A DNA stretch of 64,000 nucleotides from Microcaldota archaeon (GTDB taxonomy: Archaea > B1Sed10-29 > B47-G15). Position numbers and translations under genes: made by a program. Location: the NCBI GenBank assembly GCA_003660975.1, contig QMVG01000005.1, positions 1 to 64,000 of the forward strand, given 5' to 3'. Numbering within the stretch: the stretch's first letter is position 1; each line of letters opens with the position of its first letter. The notes under the pieces were generated by a model. That model did not search any database. It was not told the origin of the DNA and saw only the letters and a program-made list of their open reading frames with translations. Below are positions 27,793-36,357 of the stretch, one piece after another.

Positions 27793-29442
27793 TCAGTACT
27801 CCATACCCATGCCGCCTTGCGGTCCGCCTGTTTCTGGTGCTGAGCTCTTCTTTGAAGCAGCAATGATGTCGTCTATCTTCAGTATCATGTTCGCTGCCTC
27901 AGCTGCTGATGAAATGGCCTGACTTTTAACTTTAGCTGGCTCTATGACATCTATCTTGGACATATCTCCTATGTCTGCTTTGTCTATGAAGACTCCTATA
28001 TTTTTGTTTCCCTTTGCGTGTTCTGAACGCAGCTTTACTAGTGTGTCTATTGGGTCCATACCTGCGCTTTCAGCAAGGGTTCTTGGTATTATCTCAAGGG
28101 ACTCAGCAAATGCCTCTATTGCAAGTTGTTCCCTGCCTCCTATTTTCTTTGCATAATCTCTTAATTTCACTGCAAGTGCTGTTTCAATAGCTCCTCCTCC
28201 ATAGACAATCTTTCCCATTTCTATTGCAGATATGGCAGCTCCTATTGCGTCATTAACTGCTCTCTCTGCTTCATCTACAACGTGCTGGGTGCCTCCTCTT
28301 ATTAATATTGTCACTGCCTTTGGGTCATTGCAGCCTTCAACAAATGTCATAGCTTCTCCTGCTATCTTCTTTTCTTCAACACTTTTCGCATAACCAAGGT
28401 CATCCTTGCTCAAATCGTTAACACTGGAGCTTATCTTTGCCCCAGTTGCCTTGGCCAACTTGTCCATATCGCTCTTCTTAACCCTACGAACAGCGAATAT
28501 GCCTGCTTTTGCTAGATAGTGCTGGGCAATGTCATCTATTCCTTTCTGGCAGAAAAGCACGTTTGCTCCGCTTTCCACTATCTTGTCAACCATTTCCTTT
28601 AGCATTTTTTCTTCCTGTTCTATAAAGAGCTGTAGTTGCTCTGGAGAGGTTATGTTTATTTCAGCATCTGTTTCTGTCTTCTTAACCTCAAGTGCTGCGT
28701 CTAGCAGCGCAATCTTTGCATTTTCCACTTTCCTCGGCATGCCTGAATGGACTCTTTCCTTGTCAATTACTATGCCTTTTATGAGCTCTGAATCCTCAAG
28801 GTTGCCTCCCTGCTTCTTTTCTATTTTTATATAGTCCTGATTTATTGTTATGCTGTCTTTGCTTTCCTCAGCGACTTGCTTAACTGCATCCACTATTATC
28901 TTTGCCAATTTTTCCTTGCTTTTGCCTATTGTCCCTTTGCTCGCCATTGTTGTCATACAGACCTTTACGAGTTTCTTTTCATCCTTTATATCTATTGGAT
29001 CAGATATTTCGTTAAGCAGGTCAATTGCCTTTTCCTGGGCCATTGTGTATCCCTTGATTATTATTGTTGGGTGAATCTCCTGGTCCAACAGGTTTTCAGC
29101 ATGCTTAAGCAACTCCCCTGCTATTACCACTGCTGTTGTTGTTCCGTCTCCTGTTTCCTCATCTTGTGTTTTTGCAACCTCTACAAGCATCTTTCCTGCT
29201 GGATGCTCTATATTCATTTCATCCAGAATGGTTGCTCCGTCATTTGTTATTGTTATGTCTCCTATCTCATCTACAAGCATTTTGTCCATGCCTTTTGGTC
29301 CCAAAGTTGACCTAACAGCATTTGCAACTGCTTTTGCAACCATTATGTTAATTCTCTGGGCATCTCTCCCAATAACACGAGAACTGCCTTCTGGAAGAAC
29401 AACTATTGGTTGTCCTGACAGCTGACCTCCTACTCCTGTCAT
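27793..29442 (-). CDS. thsA: Thermosome subunit (group II chaperonin)
   Basis: [46 protein letters not shown]-terminal [11 protein letters not shown]. Confidence 0.97.
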   Translation of the reverse strand: MTGVGGQLSGQPIVVLPEGSSRVIGRDAQRINIMVAKAVANAVRSTLGPKGMDKMLVDEIGDITITNDGATILDEMNIEHPAGKMLVEVAKTQDEETGDGTTTAVVIAGELLKHAENLLDQEIHPTIIIKGYTMAQEKAIDLLNEISDPIDIKDEKKLVKVCMTTMASKGTIGKSKEKLAKIIVDAVKQVAEESKDSITINQDYIKIEKKQGGNLEDSELIKGIVIDKERVHSGMPRKVENAKIALLDAALEVKKTETDAEINITSPEQLQLFIEQEEKMLKEMVDKIVESGANVLFCQKGIDDIAQHYLAKAGIFAVRRVKKSDMDKLAKATGAKISSSVNDLSKDDLGYAKSVEEKKIAGEAMTFVEGCNDPKAVTILIRGGTQHVVDEAERAVNDAIGAAISAIEMGKIVYGGGAIETALAVKLRDYAKKIGGREQLAIEAFAESLEIIPRTLAESAGMDPIDTLVKLRSEHAKGNKNIGVFIDKADIGDMSKIDVIEPAKVKSQAISSAAEAANMILKIDDIIAASKKSSAPETGGPQGGMGMEY

Positions 29443-29483
29443 TTACATCACTCTCCTTTACAGTAAACATAAAAAATAAGGTT

Positions 29484-29936
29484 TCATTCAATATTGACCT
29501 TAAAGCCAGATGGCTTTTCTCTCGGCTCTTTCTTGTAAAGCGTTATTTGAAGGACTCCATTTTTCAGCGAAGCCTTGGTTTTCTCTGGGATCACCTCTGC
29601 TGGTAGCGTCATTGCTCTCCTAAAAGCCGAGCTGCTTCTCTCCCTATGGTAATATCCCTTCTCTGACTTTTCAAATCCCTCAGACCTCTTTGCATTTATA
29701 ACAATGTAGTTTGGCTCTACCTCTATGTCTATGTCGTCCTTTTCAATGCCTGGCATGTCTGCTATTACTTTGATTGTATCTCCCTCATCTATGAGGTCCA
29801 CTGCTGGTTGCTGGAAGTTCACTGACGGCAGTGGTCCTGACAGTTCTTTTTCCATCCTCTCAAAGACCTTATCCATCTCTTTTCTTATCCTCTCAAAGTC
29901 ACTTAAGAAATCTATCATAGGCATCACCTCCTCCAC
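29484..29936 (-). CDS. hsp20: Small heat shock protein Hsp20/alpha-crystallin
   Basis: VIADMPGIEKDDIDIEVEPNYIVINAKR, LPAEVIPEKTKASLKNGVLQITLYK. Confidence 0.93.
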   Translation of the reverse strand: MEEVMPMIDFLSDFERIRKEMDKVFERMEKELSGPLPSVNFQQPAVDLIDEGDTIKVIADMPGIEKDDIDIEVEPNYIVINAKRSEGFEKSEKGYYHRERSSSAFRRAMTLPAEVIPEKTKASLKNGVLQITLYKKEPREKPSGFKVNIE

Positions 29937-29984
29937 ATTTTTTCAAATGTGGGAAGGTTTTTCATATAAAATATACAATATATT

Positions 29985-30000
29985 AAGTGGACATCCACTT
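29985..30000. promoter_or_regulatory. Candidate heat-shock operator palindrome AAGTGGA-CA-TCCACTT
   Basis: Perfect 7-bp inverted repeat with 2-nt centre upstream of hsp20; degenerate half-site GCATTCACTT at 30025-30034. Confidence 0.6.
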
Positions 30001-30072
30001 ATATAAAGCTTTCGATTTTGATGGGCATTCACTTAAATTGAAAGATTTTTATACTTTGCATTAGTAAGTTTA

Positions 30073-31350
30073 GTGATGATGAGAGCTATAAGCAAGAAAA
30101 GGCTCGACAGAATTGACGACCTTGTTTCTTTTTTGAACCAGCATAAAGATGGGCTTAGATACGACCTTCTCAACAACTTTGCAAGGAGGCATGGCGTTTC
30201 ATACGAAGTGGTTAAGCGAGATGCATTGTTACTTGCCTATGCCACTATACCTTCACATAGGGGATATAACCTAAAATATGTGCCAAAGGAATACAGAAAA
30301 GAGGTTAGATGGCTATGGAAGGAGATTTTTGGGATACGCGGGGGCAAAAAGAAAATGGACAGAGCAGCTGCGTGGAGAGCCTCTCATGTCTTTCTTGAGC
30401 ACACTCCTTATATGGATTTAGAGAGGGTTAAAAGGGAGTTTGACTTGAAGCAGATGCTTGGTGGCGAATTTTACCAAAAAAACATAGATTGGCTGTCCGA
30501 AGAGGAAGCGCAGATCCATGAGATGCAGAGGGAGATGGCAAGAGAGTTAAAGAAAATTTCGGAAGAGAGCAAGGCCGAACTTGAAGAGCATATGGTGAGA
30601 AAGTACAGCGATGCTTGGCTAGTAATGGGGCGCAAGATTCACAAGGAACTGGCAGAGCTTAAGAAAGCAAAGGAGAGGGGTGCTTTCAGAGATGAGATAG
30701 AGTACCTACAAGCCATAAAAGACATATGGAGAGCAAACCTATATGAGGTAAAAGCAAGCAAAGATTATGAAGCATTTAGGACTAATTTGTTAAAAGCTTT
30801 GAGAAAGGAGTTCAAGATTCAGCACAAAGCTGTTGTCAAGAAAGGGGCAAATCCAAAAAAACAGAGCACACCTCTTTCTTCCCTGTTTTTTAAAGCACTT
30901 AGAGAAACGCCTTTTCCCAAAGAAGCCAAATATGATGAAGAAGCTAGAAAAATGTGGCTTACAAAACTGAATCAAAATTTTGAGAAACTTAAAAGGCAGT
31001 CATTAAAGGAAATTGTGCTAAAGGGAAAAAGCAAGATTGACAGCAGGGAGAGGTTATTTAAGGATATGAAGTTTATGATGAGAAGGTATAGACCAGGAAA
31101 GAAAGGGAACATACCTGTCCACATGTCAGACCAAATAAGAGTGTTGGCTGAAGCGTATGCTGAAAATCCAAAGAAATTGCTGTCTTCTCTTTCCTCTGTG
31201 CCAAAAGACAATTTCTTCAAGCTGATAGTCAAGGAAGGGATGAAAATAAGCGAAGCAGATTATTATTATAACAGAGCGATGAGAGTCAGGAGCAGAATTC
31301 CTGTAAAGACATTGTTGCCTCGTTCAATAAGAAAAGGTAGAAGGCATTAG
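30073..31350 (+). CDS. Hypothetical charged protein with possible N-terminal helix-turn-helix
   Basis: 425 aa, divergent from hsp20; N-term LLNNFARRHGVSYEVVKRDALLLAYA looks HTH-like. Confidence 0.65.
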   Translation: MMMRAISKKRLDRIDDLVSFLNQHKDGLRYDLLNNFARRHGVSYEVVKRDALLLAYATIPSHRGYNLKYVPKEYRKEVRWLWKEIFGIRGGKKKMDRAAAWRASHVFLEHTPYMDLERVKREFDLKQMLGGEFYQKNIDWLSEEEAQIHEMQREMARELKKISEESKAELEEHMVRKYSDAWLVMGRKIHKELAELKKAKERGAFRDEIEYLQAIKDIWRANLYEVKASKDYEAFRTNLLKALRKEFKIQHKAVVKKGANPKKQSTPLSSLFFKALRETPFPKEAKYDEEARKMWLTKLNQNFEKLKRQSLKEIVLKGKSKIDSRERLFKDMKFMMRRYRPGKKGNIPVHMSDQIRVLAEAYAENPKKLLSSLSSVPKDNFFKLIVKEGMKISEADYYYNRAMRVRSRIPVKTLLPRSIRKGRRH

Positions 31351-31976
31351 AATTTTCTAATATGCCTGTAAAACTCTTCAAGATTTGGGTAGTAGTAATC
31401 TGCATCATCATGATATCTGCCTATAGCAATTGCAGTGAGGCCTGAATTGTGGGCAAATTCTATATCCACCTCAGAATCGCCAAGCATTAGAATATTTTTG
31501 TTTGGTCTTATCCCAAGGGCATTACAAACCTTTTCTGCTACAATCCTCTTTGGTTTGTGTTCATCTTCATTGTAAAAGTCCCTTTCGTATATGTAATCAA
31601 AGTATTTCTCAATTTTGAAAAACCTCAAAACATTATGAACGCTTTCTGCGAGAGAGTTGCTTACCAATGCCTTTGGTTTCTTAACCCTTCTCAAAAGCTT
31701 CAGGGCGCCTGGTGCCAGATATGCATATTTTGGCATTAATTCCTTCTTGGTTTTTACTATCACCTCAAAAAGCACAGGTCGCCACACTGTTAAGTAATCT
31801 TCGGCAGTTATGGCAAGTTTCTCCAGTCTTTCTTCAACATCATGCCAGTAATTTTGATAGAAGTGCTCTGGATTTTCCACACCCATCACTTTTAAAAAAC
31901 GTGTAACTATCTCTTGGTGTATTGGAATCCTCCAAAGCACCAACGTATTGTCCAAATCAAAAAATATAGCGTCCAT
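31347..31976 (-). CDS. HAD-superfamily hydrolase
   Basis: MDAIFFDLDNTLVLW, ALVSNS, NILMLGDSEVDIEFAHNSGLTAIAI; the start at 32045 overlaps the neighbour, ATG at 31976 preferred. Confidence 0.88.
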   Translation of the reverse strand: MDAIFFDLDNTLVLWRIPIHQEIVTRFLKVMGVENPEHFYQNYWHDVEERLEKLAITAEDYLTVWRPVLFEVIVKTKKELMPKYAYLAPGALKLLRRVKKPKALVSNSLAESVHNVLRFFKIEKYFDYIYERDFYNEDEHKPKRIVAEKVCNALGIRPNKNILMLGDSEVDIEFAHNSGLTAIAIGRYHDDADYYYPNLEEFYRHIRKF

Positions 31977-31980
31977 ATAA

Positions 31981-32364
31981 TCACCTTTTAGCCTTCTGAT
32001 GCACTGTTTTGAACAAAAGCCATGCTTTTTCTCCTCCCTTGTCAAATTTCAGAAGAGTATACCTTCCTTTCATTCGTTTTCCGTGGAGAATGAAAACAAT
32101 TTTGTTGCTCTTCTTAGACTCAAGCTCATAACTTCCCTTGTCCCATATCCTAACCTCACCAGCGCCATAGTGTCCTTCCTCAATACTTCCTTCAAAGTCT
32201 GCATAGTCAAGAGAGTGGTCCTCAACCTCTATTGCCAGCCGTTTTATTCCCGGCTCAAGAGGAGGTTCTTTAGGTATTGCCCATGACTTCAAAACACCTT
32301 CCATCTCTAACCTAAAATCCCAGTGCAGATGGCTAGCATGATGTTCTTGAACCACAAATATCAT
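31981..32364 (-). CDS. Stand-alone LigD-type 3'-phosphoesterase domain
   Basis: VVQEHHASHLHWDFRLEMEGVLKSWAIPKEPPLEPGIKRLAIEVEDHSLDYADFEGSIEEGHYGAGEVRIWDKG. Confidence 0.92.
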   Translation of the reverse strand: MIFVVQEHHASHLHWDFRLEMEGVLKSWAIPKEPPLEPGIKRLAIEVEDHSLDYADFEGSIEEGHYGAGEVRIWDKGSYELESKKSNKIVFILHGKRMKGRYTLLKFDKGGEKAWLLFKTVHQKAKR

Positions 32365-32366
32365 AT

Positions 32367-32876
32367 TCAGGCTCCCAAAAGCTCTGCTATCTTTCTCCCG
32401 AAATCCCTGGCAGCGTCAGGACCATTTCCTGTGATTATTTTGCCATCTACCTCAACACCCTTTCCAGTGTACACAGCACCTAACTCTTCAAGCTTAGACC
32501 TAACTGAAGGCCAAGCCGTGACCTTTCTTCCAGAAAGCAGGCCAGCATTTCCCAGTATTACAGGAGCTATGCAGATAGCTGCAAGCACTTTGCCTGTTTC
32601 GTGGGCCTTTCTGGCAATCTCCAGGGCTTCTTTGTCTGTAAAGTACTGGGCAGCTCCTGGACCTCCCACAAAAACAACTGCATCATAATCATCTACCTGC
32701 AGTTCTGAAAGTTCAAATTCCGCCTCTGCCTTTGCCCCTAATTTACCTGTTCTTATGCCTCTTTGCTTTGAGGCTATTTTGACAGAAAAGCCGGCCTTTT
32801 CCAGTTCCTCTTTTGTGTGGAAAAGCTCTTCGTCCCTAAAGTTTTCAGGAGCTATAATCATCAGCACAGTTTTCAT
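32367..32876 (-). CDS. DJ-1/PfpI family protein
   Basis: FRDEELFHTKEELEKAGF, DYDAVVFVGGPGAAQYF, LAAICIAPVILGNAGLL, ITGNGPDAARDFG. Confidence 0.9.
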   Translation of the reverse strand: MKTVLMIIAPENFRDEELFHTKEELEKAGFSVKIASKQRGIRTGKLGAKAEAEFELSELQVDDYDAVVFVGGPGAAQYFTDKEALEIARKAHETGKVLAAICIAPVILGNAGLLSGRKVTAWPSVRSKLEELGAVYTGKGVEVDGKIITGNGPDAARDFGRKIAELLGA

Positions 32877-33604
32877 TTCATCACCCCTAACAGTTCAGAA
32901 AACTTTTTGGCATTGCTCGTAGCGTGTGCATAAGCATCATTATTGAAATAAACATATACATCTCCGTTGAAATATTTTATCTTCTTTGCCCAAGCTTTTA
33001 ACTCCTCATCGCTGTAGTGGTAGTCATACCATCTAGTCCTGCCATGAAATCTTATATATGCAAAGCTTGCAGTTGTCCTAAAGCTCTCTGGGAGTTTAGG
33101 TGCACTCACATTGCAAAAGGCAATGTTCCTTTTAGATAAGCTTGAATATGTCTTTTCATTGAACCAAGAGGAATGCCTGAACTCAATTACATTTTTAAAT
33201 TTGTTATCCATTTGCCTTAGAATGTGCTTTAATTTTTCCTCATCAAATTTCATTGACGGAGGCAATTGGAATAAAACACAGCCAAGTTTTTCCTCTAGTT
33301 TGGATGCAAGCTGATAAAACTGGGAGATATCATCATCAGTGTTATTGAATCTCTTCCTATGCGTTATCAATCTCGGTACCTTCAAGCTTATCTTAAATCC
33401 AATGGGCGTTCTGTTATGCCAAGATGCAATCGTTTTCTCCGATGGCCAGTGGTAGAATGTTGAATTTATCTCAACAGTGTTAAAATGCTTGGCATAATAT
33501 TCAAGCCACAGCTTTTTTGGAATCTCTCTCGGATAGAATAGCTCGCTCCAATGCTCATACTGCCAACCAGAACAGCCCACATAAAACATGTGTAAAATTA
33601 GCAC
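32873..33604 (-). CDS. DUF72 family protein
   Basis: FYVGCSGWQYEHWSELFYP, NTVEINSTFYHWPSEKT, YVYFNNDAYAHATSNAKKF. Confidence 0.9.
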   Translation of the reverse strand: MLILHMFYVGCSGWQYEHWSELFYPREIPKKLWLEYYAKHFNTVEINSTFYHWPSEKTIASWHNRTPIGFKISLKVPRLITHRKRFNNTDDDISQFYQLASKLEEKLGCVLFQLPPSMKFDEEKLKHILRQMDNKFKNVIEFRHSSWFNEKTYSSLSKRNIAFCNVSAPKLPESFRTTASFAYIRFHGRTRWYDYHYSDEELKAWAKKIKYFNGDVYVYFNNDAYAHATSNAKKFSELLGVMK

Positions 33605-33625
33605 ATTTTTATTTAATAACGATTT

Positions 33626-33958
33626 TTATTTATTTTTGATTCTATCTCTCTTTTCAATTTCCCTTACTAAAAGTTCTATCTCCCTCTTCCTGAGATTTAT
33701 AGCAAAAGCCCTATCCATAGGATTTTTAACCTTTTTTGCTTCTTCAAGAAGTTCTTGGGCTATTTTCAAGCGCTCTATTATTACCTCTGTTGGAACGCCT
33801 TTCCACCTCTTAGGAAACTCTTTCTCCAGGTTTTTCATTTGCTTTTCAAAAAGAGCTCTTTTTATCTCCATGGGATGATCCAATCTCTCCTCTTTTGCTT
33901 TCTCTTCCTTTCTCTTTTTTCTTTCTTCCAAAATTCTCTGTAGCGCTTTTTTTACCAT
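33626..33958 (-). CDS. Hypothetical charged coiled-coil protein
   Basis: 110 aa K/E-rich ORF. Confidence 0.55.
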   Translation of the reverse strand: MVKKALQRILEERKKRKEEKAKEERLDHPMEIKRALFEKQMKNLEKEFPKRWKGVPTEVIIERLKIAQELLEEAKKVKNPMDRAFAINLRKREIELLVREIEKRDRIKNK

Positions 33959-34056
33959 AAGGTAAATGAAGCAGGGTTTCTTTAAAAACTTTGCCTATAT
34001 CAAAAGATTTATTAAAAGGCTCGACTAAAAATATTTGGAGGTGCTGGAGATGAAAG

Positions 34057-34347
34057 GTGCTTCACTTTGCCTCAAAGATTCTAAGGTTTATTGATGACTC
34101 AGGAAGCGCTAGCACTTCAGAAATAGCTCGTTCTATAAATGCCTCTGAGCGCAGTGTTAGGTATCACCTCAGTAAAATGAGGAAAAAAGGGCTGCTTGTT
34201 GAAGATATTAATTTAAATGACATGAGAATCAAAAGATATAAACGGTGTAATGCTCTAAAATATCTGTTTGTCGGGTTGGCAGAGTGGTTATGCATCCGGC
34301 TGCAGACCGGAAGACGCGGGTTCGAATCCCGCGCCCGACTTAATTGA
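34057..34347 (+). CDS. Small winged-HTH regulator-like ORF whose frame runs into tRNA-Cys
   Basis: ILRFIDDSGSASTSEIARSINASERSVRYHLSKMRKKGLLVED; GTG start with GGAG upstream; the stop lies 3' of the tRNA. Confidence 0.5.
   Translation: MLHFASKILRFIDDSGSASTSEIARSINASERSVRYHLSKMRKKGLLVEDINLNDMRIKRYKRCNALKYLFVGLAEWLCIRLQTGRRGFESRARLN
34270..34340 (+). tRNA. tRNA-Cys (GCA)
   Basis: GTCGGGT/GCCCGAC acceptor, anticodon stem TCCGG-CTGCAGA-CCGGA, T-arm CGGGTTCGAATCCCG, discriminator U. Confidence 0.95.
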
Positions 34348-34357
34348 GGGTGAGTTA

Positions 34358-35761
34358 ATGTCAATAAAGGTTTTTAACACGCTAGGAAAAAAACTAGAGA
34401 GCTTTAAGCCTCTAAACGATAAAAAAGTTAAACTATTTGTATGTGGTCCAACAGTTTATGACTATTCCCATATAGGCCATGCCAAAACATATATTGCATT
34501 TGATGTCATTGTAAGATATCTCAGATACAGGGGCTATGAAGTAGAGTACATCCAAAATATAACAGACATAGATGACAAAATCATAAAAAGAGCTCAAGAA
34601 GAGGGAGAGAACTCATTAGAGCTATCTGAAAGGTTCACAAAAGAGTACTTTAAAGACATGGAAGCTATTTATGTTGACAGTGTCAGCAAGTATGTTAAGG
34701 CCACTGAAGTTATTGATGAGATAATTAAACAGGCAAAAGCACTCGTAGACAAAGGCATAGCGTATGTTTCAAATGGAAGCGTTTATTTTAGCATATCTAA
34801 GTTCCCTGATTATGGGAAATTATCAGGAAGAAAGCCAGACAAGGAAAAAGCAAAATCAAGGTTGGAGGAAGACCCAAATAAAAAAGACCCTCTTGATTTC
34901 GTGATATGGAAAGCAGCCAAGGAAGGAGAGCCCTCCTGGAAGTCACCATGGGGGGAGGGAAGACCTGGTTGGCACATTGAAGATACTGCCATAAGCATAT
35001 CAAATTTTGGGGAGCAATATGACGTTCACGGCGGCGGAGAGGATTTAATATTTCCTCATCATGAGGCAGAGATTGCAATAGCAGAATCATACACAGGGAA
35101 AAAACCTTTTGTAAAATACTGGCTACACAGCTCCTTTTTAAGAGTTGAAGGAAGAAAGATGTCAAAATCTCTGGGAAATTTTATAACCATAAGGGACGCT
35201 GTTAAAAAGCACGGGGGCAGGGTTCTCAAATTTTATTTCGCCTCTGTTCCTTATTACAGGCCTATCGATTACTCTGACAAGCACATAGAAGCTGCAAAAA
35301 AATCTCTGGAAAAAATTGACAACCTGGTTGAAAACCTTATGTTCATTCACGAGAAAGGCAACATCGATAATGACAGCTTTGAGCTTGACTTAGCAGCTTA
35401 CAGAGAAGCTTTTGTGAAATGCATGGACAACAATTTCAACACGGCAGAAGCAGTTGCTGTATTATTTGACTTGGTGAGGACAGTTAACCAGGCAGTTACT
35501 GACAAAAAGCTTAGGAATAAGGAAAAGGCAAAAGCAATTCTAGATTTGTTAAAGGAATGGGAAAAGGTTTTAGGCTTTCCTATTGTGATCAAGAAAAAGG
35601 AGAAAGTGCCAGATGAAGTAATGAAGCTCATTAAGGAAAGAGAGGAAGCGAGAAGGAAAAAAGATTGGGAGAAGGCAGACAGGATAAGGGAAAAAATCAA
35701 GTCAATGGGTTGGTATGTAGAGGACACAGTAGAAGGGCCAAAACCAAGGAGGATAAAGTGA
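34358..35761 (+). CDS. cysS: Cysteinyl-tRNA synthetase
   Basis: LFVCGPTVYDYSHIGHAKTYIAFD, NITDIDDKI, GWHIEDTAIS, KMSKSLGN; the tracked start at 34268 lies in the tRNA, so ATG 34358 is used. Confidence 0.96.
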   Translation: MSIKVFNTLGKKLESFKPLNDKKVKLFVCGPTVYDYSHIGHAKTYIAFDVIVRYLRYRGYEVEYIQNITDIDDKIIKRAQEEGENSLELSERFTKEYFKDMEAIYVDSVSKYVKATEVIDEIIKQAKALVDKGIAYVSNGSVYFSISKFPDYGKLSGRKPDKEKAKSRLEEDPNKKDPLDFVIWKAAKEGEPSWKSPWGEGRPGWHIEDTAISISNFGEQYDVHGGGEDLIFPHHEAEIAIAESYTGKKPFVKYWLHSSFLRVEGRKMSKSLGNFITIRDAVKKHGGRVLKFYFASVPYYRPIDYSDKHIEAAKKSLEKIDNLVENLMFIHEKGNIDNDSFELDLAAYREAFVKCMDNNFNTAEAVAVLFDLVRTVNQAVTDKKLRNKEKAKAILDLLKEWEKVLGFPIVIKKKEKVPDEVMKLIKEREEARRKKDWEKADRIREKIKSMGWYVEDTVEGPKPRRIK

Positions 35762-36357
35762 TGGATATACACTTCATTCCGGGCAATCTAAATTCCTCAA
35801 ATTCAATTCTTGTTGGCAATGTCCTAATAGACCCGGGCATAGAAGAAGATAGAAGCATTGTTGAGGCATTGAAAAGGCTTGGATATGAGAAAAGAGATAT
35901 TGAAAGAATAATACTCACGCATGCACATTATGACCACAGCTCAGCAGCAAGGCTCTTTGATTGTCCAACATATGCTTTTGGTGCAGACGCCACAGCTCTT
36001 AAAAAAGGAGATGATGATTATACTCTTTCCAAGTTTTTTGGAGATTCACTGCGCATTGAAAACATAAGAACTCTTAAGGATGACCAGCTTTTTAACGGGC
36101 TGAAAATAATATCAACACCAGGCCATACAGATGGAAGTATATGCTTACACTATGAGGATTATCTCATAAGTGGAGACACTGTCTTTGCTTACGGCATTGG
36201 CAGGTATGACCTGCCTGGTGGTTCTCTGGAGAACTTGACCCTATCTCTGAAAAAACTCAGCCAGCTAAATTTTGAGGTCCTACTTCCTGGCCATGGTCCT
36301 ATTGGAAACAAAGACAGCGTAATGGATGCTTTAAGGCAGATAGATGCATTTTACTGA
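35761..36357 (+). CDS. Metallo-beta-lactamase fold hydrolase
   Basis: IILTHAHYDHSSAARL, STPGHTDGSICLH, LISGDTVFAYGIGR, LLPGHGP; start overlaps the cysS stop. Confidence 0.92.
   Translation: MDIHFIPGNLNSSNSILVGNVLIDPGIEEDRSIVEALKRLGYEKRDIERIILTHAHYDHSSAARLFDCPTYAFGADATALKKGDDDYTLSKFFGDSLRIENIRTLKDDQLFNGLKIISTPGHTDGSICLHYEDYLISGDTVFAYGIGRYDLPGGSLENLTLSLKKLSQLNFEVLLPGHGPIGNKDSVMDALRQIDAFY

Noticed and set aside
28876-29310. 144-aa plus ORF antisense to the thermosome gene
   Set aside because: Cys/Tyr/Phe-rich shadow ORF opposite a strongly conserved gene
34268-34357. Upstream extension of cysS
   Set aside because: Encoded within tRNA-Cys; ATG 34358 starts the conserved protein
34164-34364. 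Minus-strand ORF with SRARDSNPRLPVCSRMHNHSANPT
   Set aside because: Typical spurious translation of an antisense tRNA
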